DNA of 64,000 bases from Magnetospirillum sp. SS-4 (GCF_902729425.1 NZ_CACVCH010000002.1:112022-176021), one strand, 5' to 3'. Positions 25,616 to 35,549 are shown, counted from the first letter of the stretch. Notes: a model not told the origin generated them from the sequence alone. Numbers and translations: made by a program.

Positions 25616-28330
25616 CTATGGATTCGGATCAGGAGCGGTGACCGGTGCGCGATGAAGGTCCAGTTCCACCTCGACGATATCGCCGTCGATGGTGCGCACC
25701 GGCAGGAAACCTAGATGCTGGACGAAGGACAGCATGCGGGTATTGTCGCGCAGCACTTGGCCTGCGATCACCCCGGTTCCGCGCTGGCGGCAATATTCGA
25801 TCATCTTGACCAGCAGCCGCTTGCCCAGTCCCGATCCCTTGAGGTCCGAGCGGACCACGATGGCGAATTCGGCCTTTTCATTGTCGGGATCGGTGATGGT
25901 GCGAACCACGCCCAGGGTTTCCTTGCCGCCATCCTCGGCATCGATCTCGGCGATGAAGGCCATTTCGCGGTCGTAATCGATCTGGGTCATGCGCGCCATC
26001 TCGGAATGGGGCAATTCATGCACCAGTCCGAAGAAGCGGAACCGGATGTCCTCCGGCGTCAGCCTGGAAACGAAGACATGATGATTGGGTTCGTCCTCGG
26101 GCCTGATGGGGCGCAGCAAGGTGGCGCGCCCGTCGGTCATGGTGAAGACTTCCTCCAGTTCCTTGGGATAGGGGCGGATGGCGAGGTGATCGGTGCCGGG
26201 CCGGGCCCTGGTGACCGAGATGCGGGCGTCGAGCGCCAGCACGCCGACGGAATCGGCGAACAGCGGATTGATGTCCAGCTCGACGATCTCGGGGAAATCG
26301 ATCACCAGTTGCGACAACTGCACCAGGATCAGTTCCACCGCCTGCTTGTTGACCGGCGGCCGGCCGCGATAGCCCTCCATCAGGCGGGCGACGCGGGTGC
26401 GGGAAATCACTTCATTGGCCAGATTCATGTTGAGCGGCGGCAACGCCATGGCGCGGTCGGCGATGATTTCCACCGCGATTCCCCCCTGGCCGAACATCAA
26501 AACCGGACCGAACACCGGATCGGTGGCGATGCCGGCGATCAGTTCCAGGGCGCCGGGCCGCCGGGCCATGCTCTGGACGGTGAAGCCATCGATGCGGGCT
26601 TCCGGATAGACGGTCCTGACCCGGTCCAGCATGGCATAGGCGGTCTTTTCCACCTCGAAGGCGCCTTGCAGGTTGAGCATCACCCCGCCGACGTCCGACT
26701 TGTGGACGATGTCGGGTGACAGGATCTTCAGCGCCACCGGTTCCTTCATGGCCTCGGCGATGCGGCCGGCGGCGGCGGGGTTGCCGGCCACATTGGTTTC
26801 CACCGTCGGGATGCCGTAGGCCTCCAGCACCGCCTTGGCCTCGGGCTCGTTCAAGGTGCCGCCGCCCTTGGCCAGGGCGGCATCGATCAGCCGCCGCGCC
26901 CGCGCCGTATCGGGCACGAAGTCGGTGGGGGCCGAGGCGGGCACCTCCATCAGCAATTCCTGGTTCCGGCGGTATTCGGTCAGGTGGGTGAAGGCCTGGA
27001 TCGCCGCCTTGGGCGTTTCATAGGTGGGAATGCCGGCGCCGCTGAACATGTGCCGCGCGTGGCGCACCGCCTCGGCCCCGACCCAGCAGGTCATGATATT
27101 GGCGCGGGGACGGTCCTTGCAGGCCCTGATCACCGCCACCGCCACGTCCGACGGGTCCGAGACTGCGGTGGGGGCGTGCATCACCAGCACCGCGTCCACC
27201 GCCTTGCATTCGGTCAGGATGTTGAGCGCCTTGACATAGCGTTCGCCGTCGGCGTCGCCGGCGATATCCAAGGGATTGCCGTGCGACCAGTTGGCCGGCA
27301 GCACCGCGTCCAGCTTGCCCACGACCTCGTCCGGCAATTGGGCCAGTTCACCCCCCAGTTCCGCCAGATCGTCGGCGGCGATGACGCCGATGCCGCCGCC
27401 GTTGGTGATGATGGCGAGGCGCTTGCCCTTCATGGGGCGCGCCCGGGCCAGGGTCTCGACCGCGCCGAAGATTTCCTCGATATCATGGACGCGCAGCATG
27501 CCGGCCCGGCGCAGCGCGGCGTCGAACACCGCGTCCGATCCGGCCAGCGCGCCGGTATGGGAGGCGGCGGCGCGGGCGCCTTCCCGTGACCGTCCGGCCT
27601 TGATCGCCAGGACCGGCTTGTTGCGGGCGGCGGCGCGGGCGGCCGACATGAAATTGCGGCGCTCGTGGATGGTCTCGATATAGAGCAGGATCGCCCGCGT
27701 CATGGGATCGCTGCCCAGATAATCCAGCACATCGCCGAAATCCACGCCTTCGGTGTCGCCGAGATGGATGAAGTGGGAGAACCCGATTCCCTTGTCCCTG
27801 GCCCAGTCCAGCACGGCGGTGCACAGGGCGCCGGATTGCGACACGAAGGCCAGCTTGCCCGGCAGGGCGCTTTCATGGGCGTAGCTGGCGTTGAGGCCGA
27901 TGCCGGGCACCAGGATGCCCATGCTGTTGGGGCCGAGCAGGCGCATGTCGTGGATCTTGGCGGCGGCCAGCGTCTGTTCCATCAGCGTGCTGCCGTCCTC
28001 GGCCATGATCTGGTGCAGGCCCGAATTCATGACGCAGGCGGCCCGCGTGCCGCGCTCGCCCAGGGTTCGCAGGATGCCGGGAATGGTGGCGGGGCGCTGG
28101 GTGCAGATCAGGGCGAGATCGGGGGCCTGGGGCAGGCAGGCCACGTCGGGATAGGCCAGCACGCCGGCCACCGAGGGATGATCCGGCGTCACCGGCATCA
28201 CCGGCCCGGCGAATTCCGCCCGCAGCAGATTGCGCATGACCACGGCGCCGATGCTGCGCGCCGTGGTCGAGGCGCCGACCACGGCGATGGATTGGGGACG
28301 GAACAGGGCCTTCAGGTTGCGGGTGCTCAT
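25616..28330 (-). CDS. PatZ-like acyl-CoA ligase domain/GNAT protein acetyltransferase
   Basis: A 904-residue fusion in the order CoA-binding Rossmann domain (RPQSIAVVGASTTARSIG), succinyl-CoA-ligase-like domain (SHTGALAGSDAVFDAAL), ATP-grasp (about 480-700, with KILSPDIVHKSDVGGV) and a C-terminal GNAT acetyltransferase (about 740-895, with GLGKRLLVKMIEYCRQRG). This is the architecture of E. coli PatZ/Pka (886 residues) and Salmonella Pat, which acetylate and inactivate acetyl-CoA synthetase and other lysines. It diverges from the phosphotransacylase-acetate kinase operon, consistent with control of acetyl-CoA/acetate metabolism. An ADP-forming acyl-CoA synthetase activity is less likely. Confidence 0.9.
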   Translation of the reverse strand: MSTRNLKALFRPQSIAVVGASTTARSIGAVVMRNLLRAEFAGPVMPVTPDHPSVAGVLAYPDVACLPQAPDLALICTQRPATIPGILRTLGERGTRAACVMNSGLHQIMAEDGSTLMEQTLAAAKIHDMRLLGPNSMGILVPGIGLNASYAHESALPGKLAFVSQSGALCTAVLDWARDKGIGFSHFIHLGDTEGVDFGDVLDYLGSDPMTRAILLYIETIHERRNFMSAARAAARNKPVLAIKAGRSREGARAAASHTGALAGSDAVFDAALRRAGMLRVHDIEEIFGAVETLARARPMKGKRLAIITNGGGIGVIAADDLAELGGELAQLPDEVVGKLDAVLPANWSHGNPLDIAGDADGERYVKALNILTECKAVDAVLVMHAPTAVSDPSDVAVAVIRACKDRPRANIMTCWVGAEAVRHARHMFSGAGIPTYETPKAAIQAFTHLTEYRRNQELLMEVPASAPTDFVPDTARARRLIDAALAKGGGTLNEPEAKAVLEAYGIPTVETNVAGNPAAAGRIAEAMKEPVALKILSPDIVHKSDVGGVMLNLQGAFEVEKTAYAMLDRVRTVYPEARIDGFTVQSMARRPGALELIAGIATDPVFGPVLMFGQGGIAVEIIADRAMALPPLNMNLANEVISRTRVARLMEGYRGRPPVNKQAVELILVQLSQLVIDFPEIVELDINPLFADSVGVLALDARISVTRARPGTDHLAIRPYPKELEEVFTMTDGRATLLRPIRPEDEPNHHVFVSRLTPEDIRFRFFGLVHELPHSEMARMTQIDYDREMAFIAEIDAEDGGKETLGVVRTITDPDNEKAEFAIVVRSDLKGSGLGKRLLVKMIEYCRQRGTGVIAGQVLRDNTRMLSFVQHLGFLPVRTIDGDIVEVELDLHRAPVTAPDPNP

Positions 28331-28522
28331 GGGGATTCCCGTTCGGTGGCCTTTGAGTGACTCTAATCAGGCGGAGGATATGCTCCTCTCTTGTGCGCCG
28401 CAACATGTTCAAGCCGTGATCCTTGATCAACGTCATGAACCCGTCATTGTGCGTTGCCGAACGGGCGAGTATATATTGCGTTGGTGATACATTCCATCCA
28501 CACGGGATCGAGGGAGCCGGTC

Positions 28523-29917
28523 ATGGTCGAAATGATGCGCAATCGGACGTTCTCCGAGATAATGATCGGAGACGCGGCCGTACTGACGCGCACTTGCAGC
28601 ATGAAGGACGTCGAATTGTTCGGCGTCGCCACCGGCGATCTCAATCCGACCCACTACAGCGCCGAGAGCGCCGAGCGCTTTGCCGGCAACCGCCGGGTCG
28701 TCGCCCATTCCATGTGGGGCGGTTCGCTGCTGTCGGCGCTGCTGGGCAACGAACTGCCCGGGCCGGGCACCGTCTATCGCCGGCAAGACCTGGATTTCAT
28801 CACGCCGATCGGGGTGGGCGACACCGTCACCGTCAGCATTGCCGTGATCGAGAAAACCGCCCCCGACGAGGTGACGTTCGACTGCCTGGCGGTCAACCAG
28901 AAGGGCGAGACGGTGTTCACCGGCAAGGCCCGGGTGGCGGCGCCGCTGGAAAGCGTCGAGCAGCCCCGCATGGAATTGCAGGAAGTGGCGCTGCGCCGTC
29001 GGCATCACGTCTTCGAGGACATCATCGCCCGCTGCTCCGAATTGGTGCCGATCTCGGTGGCGGTCTGCCACCCCTGTGATCAGGTATCGCTGGAAGGTCC
29101 GGTCGACGCCGCCCGCCAGGGGCTGATCGATCCCATCCTGATCGGGCCGGAATCGAAGATCCGTTCGGTCGCGAAGGAATTCGGCATCGATCTGGCCGGT
29201 CTTCGCATCGTCGATACCCAGCACAGCCATGAATCGGCCGAGCGGGCGGTGGCCATGTGCCGTTCGGGCGAGGCCGAGGCGCTGATGAAGGGCTCGCTGC
29301 ATACCGACGAGATGATGCACGAGGTGGCGTCGCGCGATAAGGGCCTGCGGACGGCGCGCAGGATCAGCCACGTCTTCGTCATGGACGTGCCGACCTATCC
29401 GCGCACCCTGCTGATCACCGACGCCGCCATCAACATCTATCCGACCCTGGAAGACAAGGCGGACATCCTCCAGAACGCCATCGAACTGGCGCATGTGCTG
29501 GGGGTTGAACTGCCCAAGGTGGCGATCTTGTCGGCGGTGGAAACCGTCTATCCCAAGATCAACTCCACCATCGAGGCCGCCGCCTTGTGCAAGATGGCCG
29601 ATCGCGGCCAGATCACCGGGGCGCTGCTGGACGGGCCGCTGGCCTTCGACAACGCCATCAGCGAGGAAGCGGCCAAGATCAAGAAGATCAACTCGCCGGT
29701 GGCCGGTCGCGCCGACATCTTGCTGGTTCCCGACCTGGAGGCCGGCAACATGCTGGCCAAGCAGCTCTCCTATCTGGCCGACGCCGATGCCGCCGGCATC
29801 GTGCTGGGGGCGCGGGTTCCCATCGTGTTGACCAGCCGCGCCGACAGCGCCAAGGCGCGCCTTGCGTCCTGCGCCGTGGCGGTGCTGTTCGCCCACGCCC
29901 GCCGCGCCAAGGCCTGA
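28523..29917 (+). CDS. MaoC hot-dog domain fused to phosphate acetyl/butyryltransferase
   Basis: A 464-residue bifunctional protein. Residues about 1-150 are a MaoC-like (R)-specific enoyl-CoA hydratase fold, with the hydratase motif ATGDLNPTHY (catalytic Asp and His) followed by VVAHSMWGG. Residues about 165-464 are a phosphate acetyl/butyryltransferase with EALMKGSLHTDEMMHEV, ITDAAINIYPT and DGPLAFDNAIS. It should interconvert acyl-CoA and acyl-phosphate, possibly on short or hydroxyacyl substrates presented by the MaoC part. AckA follows 17 bases on, completing an acyl-phosphate/ATP pathway. Start chosen at 28523, behind GAGGGAG. Confidence 0.93.
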   Translation: MVEMMRNRTFSEIMIGDAAVLTRTCSMKDVELFGVATGDLNPTHYSAESAERFAGNRRVVAHSMWGGSLLSALLGNELPGPGTVYRRQDLDFITPIGVGDTVTVSIAVIEKTAPDEVTFDCLAVNQKGETVFTGKARVAAPLESVEQPRMELQEVALRRRHHVFEDIIARCSELVPISVAVCHPCDQVSLEGPVDAARQGLIDPILIGPESKIRSVAKEFGIDLAGLRIVDTQHSHESAERAVAMCRSGEAEALMKGSLHTDEMMHEVASRDKGLRTARRISHVFVMDVPTYPRTLLITDAAINIYPTLEDKADILQNAIELAHVLGVELPKVAILSAVETVYPKINSTIEAAALCKMADRGQITGALLDGPLAFDNAISEEAAKIKKINSPVAGRADILLVPDLEAGNMLAKQLSYLADADAAGIVLGARVPIVLTSRADSAKARLASCAVAVLFAHARRAKA

Positions 29918-29933
29918 GGAGAGGATTCGATCC

Positions 29934-31127
29934 ATGCGTGACGGTATTCTGGTCATCAACGCCGGTTCCTCCAGCATCAAGTTCTCCCTCTATGTCGCCC
30001 AGGGCGACGACAGGCCGGAACTGTCCTCGAAGGGGCAGGTGGAAGGCATCAACGTCGCCCCGCACTTCATCGCCAAGTCGCCCATGGGGGCGGTCCTGGC
30101 CGAGGAACGCTGGCCCGACCAGCCCAATCTCGGGCATCAGGCGCTGTTCAAGCACATGATCGAGTGGATCGAGGCCCATCTTGGCGATGCCGACCTGAAG
30201 GCGGCCGGTCACCGGGTGGTTCACGGTGGCTCGCAGTACTCGCAGCCGCTGGCGGTCACCGACGAACTGATGGAGGAACTGGAGCAACTGGTGCCGCTGG
30301 CGCCGCTGCATCAACCCCACAATCTCGCCCCCATCCGGGCGCTGCGCGAGGTGCACCCGGATCTGATCCAGGTGGCGTGCTTCGACACCGCCTTTCACCG
30401 CACCAATCCATGGGCGGCGCAAAGCTTCGCCCTGCCGCGCAAGATCACCGGCGAGGGCGTCAAGCGCTACGGCTTCCATGGCCTGTCCTACGAATACATC
30501 GCCCGCCAGTTGCACCAGATTGCGCCATCGGTGGCCCGTGGCAAGGTGGTGGTGTGCCATCTTGGTTCCGGCGCCTCCATGTGCGCCATCGATGGCGGCA
30601 AGAGCGTGGCCAGCACCATGGGATTCACCGCCCTGGACGGCTTGCCCATGGGAACCCGCACCGGCGCGTTGGACGCCGGCGTGGTCCTCTACCTGATGCA
30701 GCAGAAGGGAATGACCGCCAAGGAGATCGAGGACCTGCTGTATAAGCAGTCGGGCCTGATCGGCGTTTCCGGGGTCAGCAACGACATGCGGGTTCTGCTG
30801 GAAAGTTCCGAGCCCCACGCCATCGAGGCGGTCGAGCTGTTCGTCTACCGCATCGCCCGCGAACTGGGTTCGCTGGCGGCGGCCATGGGCGGCATCGACG
30901 CCCTGGTCTTCACCGCCGGCATCGGCGAGCACTCGTCCCGTATCCGCGCCAAGGTCTGCGCCCATGCCGAGTGGCTGGGGGTGAGCATGGACGACGAGGC
31001 CAATGAACGGACCGCCCAGATGATCAGCGCCAAGGACAGTCCGGTCTCGGTCTGGGTCATCCCCACCGACGAGGAAATGATGATCGCCCGGCACACCCGG
31101 ACGGTCCTGCGATCCATGAGGCAGTGA
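29934..31127 (+). CDS. ackA: acetate (or acyl) kinase
   Basis: A 397-residue ASKHA-fold kinase that makes ATP from acetyl-phosphate. Motifs in order: VINAGSSSIKFSLY at the N-terminus, GHRVVHGG, HQPHNLAPI, CFDTAFHRT, KRYGFHGLSY, CHLGSGASMCAI, MGTRTGALDAG and FTAGIGEHSS. The start at 29934 is preceded by GAGGAGAGGA. Second gene of the operon with the MaoC-phosphotransacylase; its stop codon abuts that of the convergent carboxypeptidase gene, with no terminator visible between. Confidence 0.96.
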   Translation: MRDGILVINAGSSSIKFSLYVAQGDDRPELSSKGQVEGINVAPHFIAKSPMGAVLAEERWPDQPNLGHQALFKHMIEWIEAHLGDADLKAAGHRVVHGGSQYSQPLAVTDELMEELEQLVPLAPLHQPHNLAPIRALREVHPDLIQVACFDTAFHRTNPWAAQSFALPRKITGEGVKRYGFHGLSYEYIARQLHQIAPSVARGKVVVCHLGSGASMCAIDGGKSVASTMGFTALDGLPMGTRTGALDAGVVLYLMQQKGMTAKEIEDLLYKQSGLIGVSGVSNDMRVLLESSEPHAIEAVELFVYRIARELGSLAAAMGGIDALVFTAGIGEHSSRIRAKVCAHAEWLGVSMDDEANERTAQMISAKDSPVSVWVIPTDEEMMIARHTRTVLRSMRQ

Positions 31128-32621
31128 TCACCCGCCGGGGGTGTAGCGCCGCCGCAGATGCGCCTCGAACACTGTCGGGTCCAGCGGGCGGCCGGTGGCG
31201 GCGGTCAGTAGGTCGCGGGTGGACAGCAACGATCCCCGGCCATGGACATTGTCGCGCAGCCAGGACAGCAGCGGCTTGAAATCACCCTGGGCGAGGCCGG
31301 GCAGGATGGCGGGCTCGGCGCGGGTGGCGGCGTCGAACAACTGGGCGGCGGTCATGGCGCCCAGGGTGTAGGTGGGGAAATAGCCCCAGGCCCCGCCATA
31401 CCAGTGAATGTCTTGCAAGCAGCCCAGCCGGTCGTCGGGCGGCGTGATCCCCAGCAGGCGGCCATAGGCGGCGGTCCAGGCCTCGGGCAGGTCGTCCAGG
31501 TCCATGCGTCCCTCGATCAGCGCCTTTTCCAGGCGATAACGGATGATGACGTGGGCGGGATAGGTGACCTCGTCCGCCTCGACCCGGATGAAGCCGCGCT
31601 CGACCCGGATACCCCGGCGGTGAAAGGCGTCGACCTCCCAGCCGGGATCGCTGGCGCCGAACGCCTCGGCCACCACCGGGGCGGCGAAGGCGGCGAAGTG
31701 CGGCGACCGGCAGGCCTGCATCTCCATCAGCAGCGATTGCGATTCGTGCATAACCATGCCGCGGGCGCGGCCGATGGGTTGCGACGACCAGCGTCCCTTG
31801 GGCAGTCCCAGCTCATACAGGGCATGGCCGGTTTCGTGCAGCACTCCCATCAGGGCCGAGACGAAGTCGTCGGGATTGTAGCGGGTGGTGAGACGCACAT
31901 CCGAGGCGGTACCGCCACAGAACGGATGGTGCGAGACGTCGAGACGGCCATGACGGAAGTCGAAGCCCAAATTCTCCATCATCCGTAGCCCCAGCGCCTT
32001 TTGGGACTCGACCGGAAACGGTCCGGCGGGCGGCGGCGGCGGCGGCCGGCGGAATTGGCTTTCCAGCGCCAGTTCGATGAAGCCGGGCAGGAAGGTCTCC
32101 AGGTGATCGAACAGCGGATCGATCTCGGCGGAACGCCCATCCGGCTCGTATTGATCCAGCAGGGCGTCGTAAACGCCGAGCCCCAGGCGCTCGCCCTTGG
32201 CGGTTCCCACCTGACGCACCAGCGACAGCACCTCGGCCAGGGCCGGCTTCACCCGTTGGAAATCGGCCGCCGGCCTGGCTTCGCGCCAGATCATCTCGCA
32301 GGCGGATTCGGCCCGTGCCAGGGCGTCGACCAGATCGGCCGGCACAGCCACCGCGTGCAGCCAGTCGCGGCGCATCTCGCGCAGATTGGCGGTCTCCCAT
32401 TCGTCCAACGGCTCGGAGGCGGCCTCTTCCAGCCAGTCGCCCATCCGGGGGGCGGTCAGGGTCTCGTGGATGATGCCCTTCAGGGTGGCGATCTGTTCGG
32501 CGCGGGATTCCGCGCCACCGTCCGGCATCATGGTCGCCATGTCCCAGTTCAGGATCGAGAGGGCGTCGCCCAGGGTGGAAATCTTCCGAAAGGCGGCTTC
32601 CAGGCGGGAATAGGCGGTCAT
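31128..32621 (-). CDS. M32 (Taq-type) metallocarboxypeptidase
   Basis: A 497-residue cytoplasmic zinc carboxypeptidase. The HExxH zinc site is in GVLHETGHALYE, with the downstream glutamate in MVMHESQSLLMEM; other M32 signatures include DVRLTTRYNPDDF and IHWYGGAWGYFPTYTLG. It removes C-terminal residues from peptides with broad specificity. A much longer open frame continues upstream but overlaps the divergent elbB gene and shows no homology, so the start MTAYSRLEAAF at 32621 was used. Length matches the family (about 500). Confidence 0.95.
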   Translation of the reverse strand: MTAYSRLEAAFRKISTLGDALSILNWDMATMMPDGGAESRAEQIATLKGIIHETLTAPRMGDWLEEAASEPLDEWETANLREMRRDWLHAVAVPADLVDALARAESACEMIWREARPAADFQRVKPALAEVLSLVRQVGTAKGERLGLGVYDALLDQYEPDGRSAEIDPLFDHLETFLPGFIELALESQFRRPPPPPPAGPFPVESQKALGLRMMENLGFDFRHGRLDVSHHPFCGGTASDVRLTTRYNPDDFVSALMGVLHETGHALYELGLPKGRWSSQPIGRARGMVMHESQSLLMEMQACRSPHFAAFAAPVVAEAFGASDPGWEVDAFHRRGIRVERGFIRVEADEVTYPAHVIIRYRLEKALIEGRMDLDDLPEAWTAAYGRLLGITPPDDRLGCLQDIHWYGGAWGYFPTYTLGAMTAAQLFDAATRAEPAILPGLAQGDFKPLLSWLRDNVHGRGSLLSTRDLLTAATGRPLDPTVFEAHLRRRYTPGG

Positions 32622-32729
32622 GACGGGCGGGCCTCGCTGGGGTCGAAGGGGCGGCAACGATAGACCATGGCCGTCATTCAAGGGAATCGCTATTCTGCCG
32701 GCTTTCCACGCCAGAACGAGGGCTTCCCC

Positions 32730-33389
32730 ATGATCGCCAAACCGAAATTCGCCGTGGTTCTGTCCGGCTGCGGCGTCTATGACGGCTCCGAGATACACGA
32801 GGCCGTGCTGACCCTGCTGGCCATCGATCGTCGGGGCGGAACCTATCAGTGTTTCGCGCCCGACCGCGCCCAGATGCATGTGGTCAACCACCTGACCGGC
32901 GACGCCGCCGATGAAAGCCGCAACGTCCTGGTGGAATCGGCCCGCATCGCCCGCGGCCAGATCAAGCCCCTGGACGCCTTCAAGCCGGCGGATTTCGACG
33001 CCCTGGTGTTTCCGGGCGGTTTCGGGGCGGCCAAGAACCTGTGCAGCTTCGCGGTCGACGGTCCCGATTGTTCGGTCGATCCGGCCACCGAGACCGCGGT
33101 CCGGGCGATGGCGGCGGCGGGCAAGCCCATTGGCGCCCTGTGCATCGCCCCGGCCCTGATGGCGCGCATCCTGGGCGGCGGCGTTGACGTCACCATCGGC
33201 GATGACGCCGGCACCGCCCAGGCGGTGGAGACGATGGGCGCCCGCCACAAGATCGCGGGCCATGGACAGGTGGTGGTGGACGAGGCCCGCAAGCTGGCCA
33301 CCTCGCCCTGCTACATGCTGGATTCGTCCATCTCGCAGATCGCCGATGGCGCCGACAACACCATCGCCGCGTTGCTGCGGCTGATGTAG
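32730..33389 (+). CDS. elbB: ElbB-type DJ-1/PfpI-family glyoxalase
   Basis: A 219-residue class I glutamine amidotransferase-like (DJ-1/PfpI) protein matching E. coli ElbB (217). The family core reads FAVVLSGCGVYDGSEIHEA, FDALVFPGGFGAAKNLC and the nucleophile elbow GALCIAPALM, with the cysteine as reactive residue. E. coli ElbB has weak glyoxalase activity and has been linked to isoprenoid synthesis; the physiological role is unsettled. Start at MIAKPKFAVV agrees with homologue length. Divergent from the carboxypeptidase and tightly convergent with recG (7-base gap). Confidence 0.92.
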   Translation: MIAKPKFAVVLSGCGVYDGSEIHEAVLTLLAIDRRGGTYQCFAPDRAQMHVVNHLTGDAADESRNVLVESARIARGQIKPLDAFKPADFDALVFPGGFGAAKNLCSFAVDGPDCSVDPATETAVRAMAAAGKPIGALCIAPALMARILGGGVDVTIGDDAGTAQAVETMGARHKIAGHGQVVVDEARKLATSPCYMLDSSISQIADGADNTIAALLRLM

Positions 33390-33396
33390 GGGATCG

Positions 33397-35478
33397 CTAC
33401 CCCGAACGCAGGGTTCTGACCGCCGCGTCGCGCTCGAACAGGTAAAGCAGCACCCGCAGGGCCTCGCCGCGCGGTGATCGCAGGTCGGGATCGCGTTCCA
33501 GGATCAGGCGGGAATCGTCGCGGGCGGCGGCCAGCAATTCGCCGTGCAGGGTGAGGTCGGCAAGGCGGAATTCCGGCAGGCCGCTCTGGCGGGTGCCCAG
33601 CATCTCGCCGCCGCCGCGCAGCCTCAGGTCCTCCTCGGCGATGACGAAGCCGTCCTCGGTGGAGCGCATGATCTCAAGCCGGGCCTTGGCGATCTCGCCC
33701 AGGGGATGGCCGTAGAGCAGCAGGCAGCGCGATTCCCTGTCGCCGCGTCCGACCCGCCCGCGCAACTGGTGAAGCTGGGCAAGGCCGAAGCGCTCGGCAT
33801 GCTCGATCACCATGATGGTGGCCTCGGGCACGTCGACGCCGACCTCGATCACCGTGGTGGCGACCAGGATGTCCAGGTCGCCGGCGGCGAAGCGCTCCAT
33901 CACCGCATCCTTGGCGGCGGGCTTCATGCGGCCGTGAACCAGCCCGACCCGCTCGCCGAACAGTTCGGACAGGTGACGATGACGGTCCTCGGCGGCGGCG
34001 AGGTCGGAGGTCTCGGATTCCTCCACCAGCGGACAGACCCAGTAGACCCGCGCTCCCGAGCCGCTGGCGCGGCCGATTCCCGCCACCACCTCGTCCAGCC
34101 GGGCCAGCGGAATCACCCGCGTGTCAACCGGTTGACGGCCGGGAGGCTTCTCGTCGAGCCGCGAGACGTCCATGTCGCCATAGGCAGTCAGCAGCAGGGT
34201 GCGGGGAATAGGAGTGGCGGTCATCACCAGCATGTCCACCGCCACGCCCTTGGCCGCCAGTTCCAGGCGCTGATGAACGCCGAAGCGGTGCTGTTCGTCG
34301 ATCACCGCCAGGGCAAGATCCTTGAAGGCGACGTCTTCCTGGAACAAGGCATGGGTGCCCAGCAGCAGGTCGGTCTCGCCAGCCGCCAGGGCGGCCAGAA
34401 TCCTGTCCCTCGCCTTGCCCTTGTCGCGGCCGGTCAGCAGGGCGACGGTAATGCCGGCCGCCTCGGCCAGGGGGGCGATGGTGGCGAAATGCTGGCGCGC
34501 CAGAATCTCGGTGGGCGCCATCATCGCCGCCTGGGCGCCGGTTTCCACCGCGTTCAGCATGGCCAGCAGCGCCACCACCGTCTTGCCGCTGCCGACATCG
34601 CCCTGAAGCAGGCGCAGCATGCGGGTCGGCTCCGCCATGTCCGCCTCGATCTCGGCCAGCGACCGCGCCTGGGCCCCGGTCAGCGAGAAGGGGAGGGCGG
34701 CCCTCACCTTGGCGCGCAAGCCGCCATCGCCGGCCAGCACGCGGCCCTTCAGCCGGCGCATCTGGGCGCGGACCATGGCCAGGGCCAGCTGATTGGCCAG
34801 CAATTCGTCGAAGGCGAGACGGCGGCGGGCAGGGCTGTCCTGGCCGGCAGCGAATTCGTCGGCGGGATGGTGGACGATCTCCAGCGCCTGACGCCAGTTG
34901 GGCCAGTTCTGGCGGCTCAGCCACGCCGCATCCTGCCATTCCGGCAGATCGGGGATTTTGGCCAGGGCCGCCTTGACCGATTTGGTCACCAGCCGCCCCG
35001 TCAACCCGGTTGTCAGAGGGTAGACCGGCTCCACCGTCATGATTTCGGCCTTCTGGGCCTCCGGCACAATATGATCGGGATGAGTGATCTGAATCTCGTT
35101 GTTGAAATGCTCGACCTGACCGCTGATCACCCGGATCTCGCCCTCGGGCAATTGCTTGCGCAGCCAGTCCTCGCGGCCGTGAAAGAACACCAGATGCAGG
35201 AACCCGGTCTCGTCGGCAAGCCGCACCCGATAGGGTCGCTTGGGGCTGGACGAGGGGAAATGGGCATCGACCCGCGCCGTCAGGGTGGCGACCTTGCCGT
35301 CCAGGGCCTCGGCCACCTTGGGGGCATGGCGGCGGTCGATGACGCCGCCGGGCAGATGCCAGAGCAGATCGACCACCTTGGCCCCGGCCAGCTTCTCGTA
35401 GAGCGGCGCCAGACGCGGCCCCACTCCCGGCAGCGAGGTCACCGGCGCGAACAGGGGAAACAGGCATTGAGGACGCAT
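33397..35478 (-). CDS. recG: ATP-dependent DNA helicase RecG
   Basis: A 693-residue superfamily 2 helicase that regresses stalled forks and remodels Holliday junctions. The N-terminal wedge/OB domain (LPGVGPRLAPLYEKL, then RPYRVRLADETGFLHLVFF) precedes Walker A GDVGSGKTV, DEQHRFGVHQR, TATPIPRTL, the helicase C-terminal domain with HGRMKPAAKDAVM and ATTVIEVGVDVPEA, and QLRGRVGRG. Full length compared with E. coli (693). Divergent from sdhE-mfd across about 70 bases. Confidence 0.98.
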   Translation of the reverse strand: MRPQCLFPLFAPVTSLPGVGPRLAPLYEKLAGAKVVDLLWHLPGGVIDRRHAPKVAEALDGKVATLTARVDAHFPSSSPKRPYRVRLADETGFLHLVFFHGREDWLRKQLPEGEIRVISGQVEHFNNEIQITHPDHIVPEAQKAEIMTVEPVYPLTTGLTGRLVTKSVKAALAKIPDLPEWQDAAWLSRQNWPNWRQALEIVHHPADEFAAGQDSPARRRLAFDELLANQLALAMVRAQMRRLKGRVLAGDGGLRAKVRAALPFSLTGAQARSLAEIEADMAEPTRMLRLLQGDVGSGKTVVALLAMLNAVETGAQAAMMAPTEILARQHFATIAPLAEAAGITVALLTGRDKGKARDRILAALAAGETDLLLGTHALFQEDVAFKDLALAVIDEQHRFGVHQRLELAAKGVAVDMLVMTATPIPRTLLLTAYGDMDVSRLDEKPPGRQPVDTRVIPLARLDEVVAGIGRASGSGARVYWVCPLVEESETSDLAAAEDRHRHLSELFGERVGLVHGRMKPAAKDAVMERFAAGDLDILVATTVIEVGVDVPEATIMVIEHAERFGLAQLHQLRGRVGRGDRESRCLLLYGHPLGEIAKARLEIMRSTEDGFVIAEEDLRLRGGGEMLGTRQSGLPEFRLADLTLHGELLAAARDDSRLILERDPDLRSPRGEALRVLLYLFERDAAVRTLRSG

Positions 35479-35549
35479 GGGATGGCTGACAGGACGGGTG
35501 CGAGGGGCTATATCCTAACCTTCCGCAACAGCGAAGCAATGCCAGACAC

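Noticed and set aside
28373..28388. Small hairpin GAGGA/TCCTC upstream of the MaoC-phosphotransacylase gene
   Set aside because: Five base pairs only, far from the start codon and without T-run; likely chance.
28430..28445. TTGATCAA resembling an FNR half-site pair
   Set aside because: The required TTGAT-N4-ATCAA spacing is absent; it is just an 8-base palindrome.
32622..33263. Upstream extension of the M32 carboxypeptidase
   Set aside because: The extra 214 codons are antisense to elbB and precede the family's normal N-terminus.
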